Below are positions 31,501-42,841 of a DNA stretch of 64,000 nucleotides, in pieces; the stretch's first letter is position 1, and every line of letters begins with the position of its first letter. The position numbers and the translations under genes are program-made. Below the pieces are notes generated by a model. The model was not told the origin of the DNA, did not search any database, and saw only the letters and a list, made by a program, of their open reading frames with translations. Origin of the DNA: Lepidurus packardi. Its lineage: Eukaryota; Arthropoda; Branchiopoda; Notostraca; Triopsidae. The stretch is from positions 6,138,001 through 6,202,000 of the forward strand of contig JAKZAN010000007.1 of the NCBI GenBank assembly GCA_023053545.1, read 5' to 3'.

Positions 31501-32305
31501 TAAGTTTCTTGTTACTTTTACTGGGTTCTAATCAAGCGATTGTCTTTTAAGACTGCAATTTTGAACAAACATCTGAACGACTTGATGGAAGGTTTGACTG
31601 CAAAGGTTTTCCGTACTTTCAATGCTTCTAATACCCTTCAAGAACAGTTGGATAAACTTACAGATCCGAGCTCTTCCGTTCAGGAAAAGGTACTGTACCT
31701 CTTTATCGTAAATAGTGAGATGCTAACGTTCTTTTGTTGGTAAGATTCTGACGTATAATAGAGCAAACCGTGCGGTAGCCATATTATGTAACCATCAACG
31801 TGCAATTCCGAAAACTTTCGCCAAGTCGATGGAAAATTTGCAGAAGAAGATTGATGATAAGAAAGAGCAAATCAATGAAGCCAAACGCTCTTTAAAAGAC
31901 GCACAGAAAGAAGCCAAACGATCTGGCGCTGCCACTGCAAAGTATTGTTTCTATGACGTAATTTTATGTAGTTTTTATTAACATATTTTGTAGAGCTACA
32001 GCTCAGAAGAAGGCAAAGGCTATTGAGAGACTGGAAGAGCAGATGCAAAAGCTAGAGCTTCAAGCAACTGACAGAGATGAAAACAAGGAAATTGCCTTAG
32101 GGACTTCCAAACTCAATTATCTCGATCCACGCATTTCCATAGCTTGGTAAGGATCACTGTATTTTCTTTGTTTTGTTTTTATGTAATATACTCTTTCTGT
32201 AGGTGCAAGAAATTTAATGTGCCTATCGAGAAAATTTACAATAAAACTCAGCGAGAGAAATTTCAATGGGCTATTGACATGGCTGGAGCTGACTACAGGT
32301 TCTGA
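28554..32305 (+). CDS. TOP1: DNA topoisomerase I (type IB), nuclear
   Basis: Relaxes supercoils by a transient 3'-phosphotyrosyl nick. Exons: 28554-28592, 28925-28958, 29443-29759, 29815-30021, 30074-30183, 30257-30869, 30949-31173, 31243-31494, 31552-31689, 31745-31941, 31994-32146, 32203-32305; 795 residues, consistent with animal TOP1. The first ~230 residues are charged low complexity ([13 protein letters not shown] type repeats, then acidic patches). The core starts [20 protein letters not shown] and includes [20 protein letters not shown] and [13 protein letters not shown] coiled-coil linker (residues of exons 31745-32146) precedes the catalytic Tyr in [10 protein letters not shown]. 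The C-terminus [20 protein letters not shown] is canonical. The first two introns (332 and 484 bases) are the longest and the second holds short direct repeats near 29310-29420. Confidence 0.97.
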
Positions 32306-32966
32306 ACTGATGCCTCATTGTAGCTGGTTAAGGATTCCGACTCACAATATCGACGGTATTAATGTCCTACAATCGTATAAGTGATGTTGCAATTTCTTTC
32401 ACAGCCATTCGTTTCTGGAGTGGTCTTTCAAAATATCTCTTGCCAATGCAGGAAGTGCACAAGTTGTCATTTTTCCAATGTAGTGATGGACGCATGCTGC
32501 TGCTATTACTGTGACACACGGTTTATAATACACTTGTTGCTCCTAAACTTGCTTTTTAAATACGGGCTATAGAGGGTAAAGGAATTTCTCTTGTTCTTCT
32601 TTGACACGCTGTCACCGGAATTGTTTGGTGTGCATTCTCCGCACTTGACCATTCTTTTTAAATTATGGCCTGTAAGAATTATTTGATAATGTCTTGTATG
32701 TGTGAGTTTTAATACAAAATAATTTAAAGCGAACACGGTGACTTGTCTTTTGAATGATTTTGACTCGTAAACAAAAACTAACGATTTATATTACGGTTTA
32801 AATACGTGCAAAGAAATACAATATAATACTCCAAACTTCTAGAGAATACAAGGTACGGTTATAGGCGAACCGTCATATTTTTATAAATTGAGCGAACAAT
32901 GGATGCTTCAGAAGTTGACTTAACCAGCTTCGTTCATTTATAGATACTTCAATGATGGCTAAACAT

Positions 32967-33041
32967 AAGCCCATGACCGCGTGGATAACACGCACGACTT
33001 GGGACCAAGGGATCTTCAGTTCGATTCCCGGTCGAGGCATT
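32967..33041 (+). repeat. tRNA-like element (degenerate tRNA or SINE head)
   Basis: A-box-like TGACCGCGTGG at 32974-32984 and B-box AGTTCGATTCC at 33018-33028, at canonical Pol III spacing. From ATAA (32985) to the B box the length is the same as in animal arginine tRNAs of the GACCGCGTGG type, and GACTT/GGA positions coincide. The anticodon and T stems do not pair, and part of the D arm is missing, so a working tRNA is unlikely. Confidence 0.45.
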
Positions 33042-33369
33042 TTATTTCGTCGAAATAATAAATGGGGGGCCCTTTCCCTCTACCATATACCTTCCCGGCA
33101 AGGTTCCTATTCCCATAGTCGACATTGTGGTGCTTCGGCATTATGAGCTCGAATATCGAGGACAGGAAACCGAGCAGGGGAGTTGGGAACAGGGAAAGGG
33201 GCGAGGCTCTCAATTTTTAAAAATTTTTGAAGGGGACCCCCTTGATCGTGCAGGGATCCTTATGGAAAAAAGCCCAGAAAACGCTTTCCCAGAACGAAAA
33301 GAGACCACGCCCACTTTTTGTCGAAATCCACCAATAGGATCGGTCTGTCTTGTAGGACACGCCTCCTTT

Positions 33370-33800
33370 TTTGGCGGATCTTATGAAAAATCACCAAAAA
33401 TATTAAAAATTTTCGCTTTATTTCTAAAATTACAAATCATACAATACAAATTAATATTTTTTGGAAACACCCTTTTGCGGGGAACGTTTGGTACAACAAA
33501 TAAGCAAATAAGTAATTCCGGCCGCACCCCTTTTTAGCGGATTTAGAGGGAAACTAACCAAAAATATCCCGAGTTTTCGCTTTCACTTAAAAAGATTACA
33601 AATCGCACAAAAAGGATAATTGTTGGAAACTAGATTTTGCGGGTAACGTTTTGGAATCACAATAAAAAATTCCGGGGGAAGCAAAACATCTCCCATTCTT
33701 TGTATGAATTGTATGATTTGAACTACAAATCATACAATAAAAATTAATACTTTTTGGAAACTTTATTTTGCGGGGTTCAACAAATTTATTCTTAGGTACA
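33370..33800. repeat. Degenerate tandem repeat, three ~150-bp units
   Basis: Three diverged copies share TTACAAATC.CACAA, AATTAAT.(T)TTTTGGAAAC and TTTTGCGGG blocks, centred near 33465, 33635 and 33765. Adjacent units also repeat the words ACAACAAATA.GCAA. AT-rich satellite-like DNA. Confidence 0.6.
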
Positions 33801-33811
33801 ACAAATAGGCA

Positions 33812-33869
33812 AAAGCTCCGATCCGATCAAAGCTCCGATCCGATCAAAGCTCCGATCCGAGATCCGATC
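33812..33869. repeat. 17-bp tandem repeat, about 3.3 copies
   Basis: Unit AAAGCTCCGATCCGATC at 33812-33828 and 33829-33845, then a third copy from 33846 with a small insertion. GATCCGATC words continue to about 33895. Confidence 0.85.
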
Positions 33870-34186
33870 AAATGATCCTATCATCGATCCGATCAGACTT
33901 GTTGATCAAAGTAATCCGACCGAATTTTTGCAGATTAGAAAAAATTTGGAAAACTGGGCGCTACAGTCATGTTTTGGAGAGATGAGTTTGACAAAAAAGC
34001 CAAGAATTGGGAAAACAAGCGTTACAATTCTACTCAGTTCTAAAAAATTTACTACAACACGCAAAGATGAACTCCAAAGCGCTATGCTGAACATCGAAAG
34101 CCTCCCAATGTATCAATGTTATCTTAAAGTACAACAGTCGCAATTGGAAGGGTAATAATTGAAATGTAATGCATACGACCAACACA

Positions 34187-34336
34187 GAAGAGGCGATGTA
34201 ATAAGACTACTGTATAAGATTCCTTGCTGCTTTTCACGTACCAATGGATCTTCTGGCGGTTCACAGCCAGAAGATCCATTGGTACGTGAAAAGCAGCAAG
34301 GAATCTTATACAGTAGTCTTATTACATCGCCTCTTC
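34187..34336. repeat. Perfect palindrome: 71-bp arms, 8-base loop
   Basis: Arm 34187-34257 is the exact reverse complement of 34266-34336, with loop 34258-34265. Outside the right arm the word GCCTCTTC is duplicated. It could be a fold-back transposable element, a long-hairpin RNA source, or an assembly or template-switch artefact. Confidence 0.95.
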
Positions 34337-35233
34337 GCCTCTTCTGTTTACCCAAAGCAGAAAGCCACTAAAGTTAACAACACCTAAGTTAAATATATTA
34401 GGTCTGAAATTAATATAAACGCAAGTCATATTATTTTAACAAGAGATTGGTGCAGTTCCGGATTCGGAAGAAAATCTTCCAGCGTCAAAAATGCACAATC
34501 CAATAATTACAGTCTGGTCAAAGTTCAATATCGGCCGTAGACACAAACAACGACGATTCAACCCAATGTTTCCAAGCCTTTTAGGAGACAACCAATAGAG
34601 AGTTGAAGAAAGCCCTGTTCACTGACTTACCACAGCCGATTAGCAATTATGTCAAAAGGACGACGAACCACGACGTAATGGACATTACTTTTATCATTAC
34701 GGATCTATACAATTCTATTCAACTATTAAACATTTTATTGAGACATTTTAAACAATCTTTCCGAAATTCCATACATTACTCTCCCACATGGCATGCCATA
34801 TTTTCACTCGGATTCATTTGCATAACAGGTATATACAAGACTAGGCGAAGCATTACAAGGATGTCTCTCCTACGAAAAGAAACAAAGTAATAACAATTGT
34901 GAATTGGAGCTGACAAGGGCGACAAACAATAATGGTAGTGGCATCTTGGTTGGACTTGTAGAGCCTAAGAGCCGATTTCCACCGAGAGGTTAAAGTCTTA
35001 AAGAAAAACGCAATCCTCTGTTTTACAAGTAACAAAACTTCTACACGCTCAAACGTTTGAAAAGAAACCAAACACGTTCAAACTCCACACATCAAGCTAA
35101 ATTAAAGCTTGTGTATCAACAGAAATGCTGTGCGTAACCACAAGTAAGATAGTTTGATGTCCAAATGTAGCTTAAACAATAAAAACACAACCATCCTAAG
35201 GTCACAGTTAATCACGACAACAGCTACTATAAC

Positions 35234-35261
35234 CATGGTGTATAAGTCCTTATACACCATG
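35234..35261. repeat. 13-bp perfect palindrome, 2-base loop
   Basis: CATGGTGTATAAG at 35234-35246 and its reverse complement at 35249-35261. Confidence 0.9.
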
Positions 35262-35858
35262 CTATAACTAAATACATCCATCACGTTCGCCTGCGTGAGC
35301 GCAACTTAGGTGAGGTGAGACTACAACTGCAAGCAGCAAGCAGGGTGAAGCGCCTCTTGCGTTCGTTCCAGTAGCGCGCGCTTTTCATATCAGAAGTAAG
35401 GGTGGCTTCTGCGTCACCTAAATGTTTTAATTGGACACTGTTACAAGTGCTGCATAACCATACTCACATGTGATGTAGCGATCTTCTCTACAAGATCTGT
35501 GTTCACTGGAGAAACCCATTTTACAAGTGTGCAAACAAGTATTTCATATTGTGAGCTGAAAGAACGAGTTAGAGATTCTTATTTTTTGAAGAGATAAATT
35601 TAGCCTGGAAAACATTGGATGTCATGTCAAAACTCGCACGTACAGTACATCCCGAGCTTTGTAATTTGGAAGAAAACACTCTGGAATTCTTTTCTGTTTT
35701 TTCCTTGCATTACAGATTCTTATCCTTCGTAAACTATAGCGCCAAACAAGCCTTCAAATAAACTCACACTCGCTAGGAATTATTACACTACATTGTAATG
35801 TATTTAGCTGGAGGCATAAATTTTCCAGGTATTGTATAGTACGTAATAGCAAAAATGT

Positions 35859-35897
35859 ATTCTTGCGACGGCCAAAACTTTTGGCCGTCGCAAGAAT
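35859..35897. repeat. 19-bp perfect palindrome, 1-base centre
   Basis: ATTCTTGCGACGGCCAAAA at 35859-35877 and its exact reverse complement at 35879-35897. The arms are much richer in GC than the flanks. Confidence 0.95.
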
Positions 35898-36699
35898 AAC
35901 TAAATTTTTTAAGCGAAGAAAATGGGAAGCGTTGCAATTCATTATTCACGTCAACATGGAATTAGAAAATTTCCGTTTTTCATTTGCTGGTCTTTCATTA
36001 TGCAGAAATTGTATTTCAACAAAGTTGGAACAGTGTATGTCTGGTATAAAAGAGTATATCGAGGCAAAACCATAGCTATGTGTAATTATTTCTTAATTGT
36101 AAAATCTATAGATAACCTTCCGTCTTTACGAACTAGGTCATAGAGGAAATGACAATACTTACAGTTCAGCGGAAAATGGCATATCGCTGTCGACGACTCA
36201 CCCTCACATTCAATGGACCATCGAAAAAAGTGCTACTAATTACACGTTCCTTCTACGAATTTCTCTTACAAGCGTCTATACATAATAATAAGGACTACTA
36301 AACGCACACAAGGATATCCAGTGCACGCTTATTACATCTTCTTATAAAGCTGAAACAAAAGAGATACATAAAGGTGGGCATACTTCCTTATATTACATTC
36401 CCAAAACAAAACGCAATTAAAACCGCATACATTTTTCACGGTCCTTACGCAGGTGCAATGAAAGCTACGTCACAGACACACGCTGACGCAGCTGGAACTG
36501 TTTCATTTCTACTCGTATACGGGTACGTTAGTCTATGTTCGCCAGTTGGCACAAAGCTACGAAACAGTCTGTGAAATGGGGATGTTTCCGTCTTCAATTT
36601 TTAAGAAAAACCGAATTCGCTACTGGCGAAGTTAAAATTTCAGGTGCGAAATATCTCCGGACAGCACAAGTGAAAAAAAAGAGAAAAAAGTAAAGAAAA

Positions 36700-38748
36700 A
36701 TGTCTGACTTTTTGACTGCCGAGACGAAAGTATTTATGATGGCTGGAGGTGCGGGTTTGGTGCTTGTTACTATACTAATCGTGATCTGCTTCCTGTTACC
36801 AAACTGCGCGATTCATGATTGCGTTTATAAACGTAAGAGTTTAGTTTTGTAATGCTTCCGCAGCATGACTAATTTCCCATATGTTTCAAGCAGGTGCAAA
36901 AAAGGCCGATCCCGAGCAGTCAGTTATCAAGCTAACAGAGTTCCAGTATTATTCGCCACCCGAACACACTTCTTCCGCACCCGATGGCAAAAGTACAGCA
37001 AGATATTGTTAATAAAACCCTTTTATATCGCTGCCACGTGGAGTGAGACAAAAGAGGGAGGACAGGTGTTCCGGATGTTGACTCTATCTGTCTATCATAA
37101 TCCAAAATATTGGGGAAAAGATATTCCATTCACAACGCCCCCATATTGAAATTTTCCATCTCTATGTATCGTTCACAGGTCGTTGGTCTTCCAAGAAAGA
37201 CAAATTTCGACGCAACCATGCTTGGTATCAATCCACTATGTCCACCGATAGTGGTCGAGAATCCATGAACTCGAGCATGGCCCGGACCCCGAGCGAGCCA
37301 GACAGTTCAAAGTCTAGCCGAGTTAGTTAAACATTTAACTTTAATTAGCTTTAGTGCAAACGCATCCTTCAGCAGCTTATCGATTATTTCCTTTTCTGTA
37401 GCGAGGATCTGTGTCGTCAAATAATGGAGATGTTCCATTGCCCTACATCAGTCTAGCTCTTCAATTCTTACAACCGTCCGCAGAGAGCCAAGCCAAATTA
37501 CTGTTGCATTTAAAAGTAGGTCACATTCATGAAGTTTACTTATTTAAGTGTCCCTGTTGAAGTATTTAAAGCCCGATCATTACGGCGAAGTAGGACATAA
37601 ACCTTCCTTACTAAAAACGAGTACTAAGAACCGCTCATCTGAGTTCCGAGATTGCGTTACATATATACAATGTCCCTAATTATCTTCCATGCATGCTTTA
37701 GGAGGCCGGAGAACTTCCATCTCGTTCTTACGTCGCCACGTGTGAACCATTTCTTCACATCTGCATTCAAAAGCAACGCCGAACGTTCCGAGGCGCCAAA
37801 ACGCAAGACCTCGCTACTGTCGTAACCGAGCCCATTAAGAACACGCAACACCTTGTATTCGAGCAAACAGTGTCGGTACCCTTAGAAAAGGTCGACATTA
37901 AGGTAACTATAGGGTCAACGGAAACAGAACACCATATAATACTACGCTCATCTTAGGATTGCCGCATCGTCCTTACTATGAAGGATAACGATAAGGTTGG
38001 AGGGATCTCGGAACTAGGGTCGACAGTAATTCCCTTGAAAGAGACCCTCTCCTCACTTATGACTGAAGATAAAATATATCTTACAAGGTACCTCGTAGAA
38101 CGGCAACAGGTACACCCCTTTCTCGCAATCTAGTTTAACTGAATAATGAGCTAACGTCTCAATATCCATCTTGCGTCGCCTGTTTTCTAATAACCAGGAG
38201 CTTGGTGATGTCCTTGTCGGATTAATGTGCCTGCCAACGTCGCAACGGTTATCAGTTACTGTAGCACGAGCCGTCAAGATACCGAAGATACACGAGAATT
38301 CCAGTAAACAGACATCCGACTCATAAAATTATATATAAATGTGTTCATTATGCAATCACGTATCCTTTCAGATTATTTCGTGCGTGTCATGTTGCTCAAT
38401 GCATCGGGCAAGGTCCTTAAGCGTAAAAAGACAGCTATCCAGCCTCATTCGTCGACCCTAAATTTCAACGAAAACCTCAGTTTTGATTTGCCCATTTCAC
38501 AAATCCCAACTGCTGTGCTGCTGGTAGTGATTTGTCAAGACCTATCTTTTCCTATTCCATTAGCTGACGAAGGGAAAGAAGCGACGGGAGCTGAATCTAG
38601 TCAAGGTAAAACCAAAACGCCCAAATACAAGCCATTAGGAAAAGTGGCATTAGGGAAACAAGTCCGTGGACAGAGCCAGCAAATTCATTGGAACAGCATG
38701 GTACAGAGTCCCAGAAAAGTCATTTCTCAATGGCACTCTCTCTCCTAA
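36700..38748 (+). CDS. Synaptotagmin-like protein with tandem C2 domains
   Basis: Exons: 36700-36832, 36894-36992, 37179-37321, 37402-37515, 37702-37902, 37957-38109, 38198-38303, 38372-38748; 441 residues. An N-terminal helix (GAGLVLVTILIVICFLLP) is followed by Cys residues, a Ser/Arg-rich linker, C2A (ISLALQFLQPS to VIPLKE) and C2B opening with QELGDVLVGLMCLPTSQRLS. The C2B polybasic strand is kept (LKRKKTAI), as is the terminal HWNSMVQSPRKVISQWHSL, the synaptotagmin WHXL-type ending. The Asp clusters of the Ca2+ loops are mostly replaced (for example IPKIHENSNYFVRVML where SDPYVK is usual), so a Ca2+-independent membrane-trafficking role is inferred. The exact paralogue is not resolved. 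The sixth exon runs to the second possible donor (38110) because only that keeps the ELGDVLV frame. Confidence 0.85.
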
Positions 38749-38935
38749 ACATGATTATATCTCTAATTAGATTCCAAGAGCTATCTCTGTATGCATATGG
38801 GCATGCTATATTACAAGCATGAGCTTTTTGTACGTTTTCATATGCAGTGATCGAAAAAAAGTTAAAGATACTTTTGGATGTTGAAATACACAATACTTTT
38901 AGCATTAAACCTGGCTTCCCTCAACCATCATACAA

Positions 38936-41273
38936 TCAAGATTCTTCCTTTGTTTGTGTTGCAGTTTTCAGGGCCGTGTCTATCAATGGCCTCTTTTCGA
39001 ATCGACTCAAAGCTGAAAAAGAAGAAACCAATTAACTTTCCCGCCAAAAAACACAAACTAGGATTGCCTACGCCGAATAAAATTAAAAAAAAAAAAACAA
39101 GGAGGCGTGGGAAGAAGATATTTCCTAGAATGCGAATTTTATGCATGGAATTTCTTATTGCTCCAAGCTCGTGAAACCGAGGAGCAAGTTGTTGAACTAA
39201 ATCGATAAACGATGACTCACCTGAAGAGTTCTGACGGATATCCCAAACTTTAAAGTTGCTTTCTCGACTATCTCCACCTAAACATACCGCAAAGGGAGCG
39301 TCTGGACAGGCACTCAAGGTATGTATGTGGCCCAAATCGAAATTTTGTTCCGAAACAAATTCAGGCTTGCCACTTTGGATGTCCCACACTTTGAACGCCT
39401 TGTCCTGCGAAGCCGTCATAAGACACCCAGGGACTTGCCAGCTTAAGCTTAAACCTGTTGGCATAGAAACTCAAATTACATTGCGTCCTTTCTGTTTGTA
39501 ATACATATCACCGACAGGAAATCTATAGAAGCATTACCTGTACAAGCTTTCGTGTGTGCATTCAACTGCCACAAGGGCTTTTCCTGTCTCACATCTAAGT
39601 AATGAACCATACCAGCCTCGGTGCTCGCCTGCAGGACAAACAGCGATAAAGAATACTAATACAAAGTTTACATTAAGAGAATATACATTACCAAGAAGGC
39701 AAAGGGATTAAAGTGATCCCAGACTACTCTTTCTACTTCTCCGCCCAAGTCCCACGACTTGCAAGTATCCGGAGCTCGGCAGTCGAAGACGCGTACTTGA
39801 CTATCACAGCAACCCGTTAGCAATGTTTGAGCTTCAAATGGATGCCACTGCAAAGCCTGAACTTTGTCATTATGGGCGGTAATGGTTGATGCAACAGAAC
39901 CGTCGTGCAGGTTCCATAATAAGACTTTCTTATCCGCAGAACCTGAAGCTAGTACAGACCTGTAATGCACAAATCGCAAGTTAGCATTCCTTTTTATTTC
40001 CAAGCAAATACGACTACATACCTGACGTGTTTATTCCACGCTAGGCTGAGCACAGCGTCCTTGTGCCCTACAGCCGCCAATCCTTTCTTCTTACTTTTAC
40101 GGCGTCCCAAGGTAAACACAGGCTCTAAGCCCCCAACTACATCCAAGTCCCAAGCTTCTATAACTGACGACATGCTTCCAACACATACCAAGTTGCCTAT
40201 ACAAAGAAGTCTTTTCTAAAGCAAATTCGGTCATAAAGTGAGTCATACTTGGTGAATCTTCTCCAGGCTCGTAATCCAACCATTCGATACAGAGTGGAAA
40301 CGATGGTAACAAGATTTCATGGTGAACATACAGGTGAGCTTCTTCGGCATTATAGACTAAATAATAATATAATAAAAACAATAAATACAAAAATAAATAA
40401 TATAATATAATAAATACATCAAAAAAGATTTCCTTGTACCATAGATTTCTAAGATGGGTGTATCTCCTTCTATATGGCCAACAGCGATGAGATTGTCTGT
40501 GGGGAGCAGGTTGAAGTCTTCTCCTTCTGATGAATCATCGTCAGAGTCTTTTACGGTAATATATGGGTCCTCATCATTGCTGGGGTAAACTGTCAAATGT
40601 TCTATTCCCATTACACCTTCTGTCTCATCTAGAAAAAAATCCAAACGTGAAAATATACTGGTTTGTAGAGGCACAACTACTTTTTCTTACCGTCTTCGTC
40701 GTCATAGGTGTCAAGACCATATTCAGCAGCAATCTTGTCGTCTTCTGACTGAATCTTGTCGTCTCCGACTGTATTCACTATACCTTTGGCAGCCTTCGCT
40801 TTGCTTTTCTTGGTTTTGCTGGCAAATGATGCTGCTTCGGTTTCCTGCTCCATCTCCTCATCTTGCAGCTCTTCATCTTTCTCGTCTTCATCAGCTTCTT
40901 GCTCTTCGTCATTTTCTTCATCTTCGATGTCGCTAAACAAAAATACAAAACCGTTAAGCCTATTTTTGGGGGATAAACGAGTCTATTACTTTATCTGCTT
41001 TCTAGTATGCCTAATAAGTTCAGCCAACTCGTCCTTTTCGAGGTGTACCTATAAAATACGTAGGTTTTATACACGTTTAATATTAAATCATGGTGCTGGT
41101 TGTAAGTGAAAGGCGAAAAATTACACATTTGAAAGAAAAATATAGGTTATATTATATCATGTACCATAATTCTTTACCTTTTCAGGGGTTAATTTGGCTG
41201 CTCCTCGACGAACCCATGTAAGGCATGGTATAAAATTCAAGCTCGCTGGTTCGATATCTTCTGTATCCTCCAT
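38936..41273 (-). CDS. PWP1: PWP1 homolog, WD40 ribosome-biogenesis/chromatin protein
   Basis: Nucleolar WD-repeat protein linked to rDNA transcription and rRNA processing. Exons on the minus strand: 41273-41178, 41048-40990, 40932-40691, 40628-40440, 40356-40249, 40196-40022, 39959-39692, 39628-39538, 39454-39221, 39012-38936; 512 residues, against 501 in human. N-terminus [17 protein letters not shown], a strongly acidic segment, then the [13 protein letters not shown] block and WD repeats ([60 protein letters not shown]). The frame stays open after 39221, but that site is a perfect CAG/GTGAGT donor, and splicing to 39012 gives a family-like tail ([15 protein letters not shown]). Its stop is 187 bases from the convergent C2 gene. 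Confidence 0.94.
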
Positions 41274-42841
41274 TGATTAGAAAAATTTATATTGTTTGAA
41301 ACTTAAACTTGAGCTACTTTCCCAACACGTGGTCCAAAGACTGTGGAAATAGCCGAAATGCATCCCACGCAGAACGCTGTCGGTACGCGTCCTTTTCGCT
41401 ATTGACCCACAACTTTGAGATGTTTTAACGATACTAAAGTTAAAAACAATGTAAAACAACGGGGAAACTTGTATTGCGTAAACCATTAGCTTGCTACACT
41501 CGTAGTACGAGATAACGCGTAAAAAGAAAGCAATTTCGATTTCCGTTCTGATTTAGGTCAAAGGGGCAACAATGCGAAGAAACGAAAGTAGTGCGTATTT
41601 GATAATTTGCTGATTAGTATATCGAAATACATCGGGACACTCAAGCGGAAACTAGCGAATTGAATACATTTGGTATAGGTATCATCTTCTATAAGATCTT
41701 GATATCACTTTGACAAGCGTCGAGAACTTTTTAACGTGTCAATCTTTTGGAAAGTCAAATACTTGAGATGCACTTTCTCTCTGATGCTGTAAAAAAGTGC
41801 AAATGCATTAGACGTGAAAAAGTTTCTTATATTTGCTAACATGGTTCGTTTGATTGTCTATATTTCTTGTAAAACCCAGTTTCCAAGTCAACCGACCCTT
41901 TGCGGCTTAATATGAACTTCTCAGCGTGTTTAATAAGTCTCACATGGTGATTCAGACCAAAAACGCAGCAGTAGAGGACGTTGCTCAGAGGCTAAATTTA
42001 AGCCAAAAAGACTTGATTTTCCATGCCACTTAGCGGGTGGATGTTCTGGTAATAACACATGCCTTTGTCCGTCGTCAACTTTTGAAGTAAACGTTAGATT
42101 AAAGTTCTTCAGGATTGGTAGCCAGCGCAAACCGATTTGTCAAGCGCTATGGACTTTGATTACGAGTGTGCGTGAGAAAAGTCCGTTTCTTTTTCAGTGA
42201 CACTCGTGAGACTATTAAGAGGATAACAGTTGTCAACGCATCTTCGAACGTTCAAGCTCGTGTTACGTTTTTATCAGCAAAGCCCTTCAGCTTCTACGTC
42301 GTACCCATTTCCACACCCGAGTAGGCCGATTACATTAAAACCGTTCGCTTAAGATTGCCAAACCGTATTGTACAGATAACATCGGCTGACAAGTTAGTAA
42401 CCTGAAATGATTGCAATGATCCGTTTCTTACTAATAAACGTGTACTTGGCTTCCTCTAGCTCAAGGCAATCCAGTTACCGTATCAAGCGTGCAATGGTAG
42501 TTGATGCGGAAAGTGAGAGGGGACCACGCCCGAATGCGACAATAGATTGGTAAAAATATATAGCCACTGCAGTTATGTGTATTCGCACACACGGGGCTAG
42601 TGCTAACGGAGGTTCTAGTTTGGTGCTGAGGTGAGCACATGTGGATTGGACTCTACCTGAAAAGTAACAACAAGCAAAAGTGCAGGAGTGGAAGCATGAG
42701 GCTTATTTCTCCTACAAATCAATCGTTAGCAGACCCAATTGTGCAACTCTTTGCTCTTCAATGGGTGTTGCGGAGGTCTACTAAAATTGCGTAAAATACG
42801 ACAAGGACTCCACAGCAGCTACCGTGCATTGAATCGTGACC
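41274..42841. other. Intergenic region between PWP1 and torso-like
   Basis: Presumed promoters of two divergent genes. Only short unrecognised open frames were seen on either strand; no repeat of note. Confidence 0.45.

Larger units (their letters stand above)
32306..36699. other. Repeat-rich, gene-free zone between TOP1 and the C2-domain gene
   Basis: No coding gene seen in 4.4 kb. The features listed separately here are a tRNA-like element, degenerate tandem repeats, a 17-base tandem repeat and three perfect palindromes. Sequence 33041-33240 is GC-richer and may be the body of the tRNA-like element. No transposase or reverse-transcriptase frame is present. Confidence 0.6.

Noticed and set aside
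32967-33041. Functional tRNA gene
   Set aside because: Anticodon and T stems do not pair and part of the D arm is missing.
38928-39221. PWP1 reading frame continuing past the CAG/GTGAGT site into a hydrophobic tail
   Set aside because: The site is a consensus donor and splicing to 39012 restores a family-like hydrophilic C-terminus; the read-through tail is translated intron.
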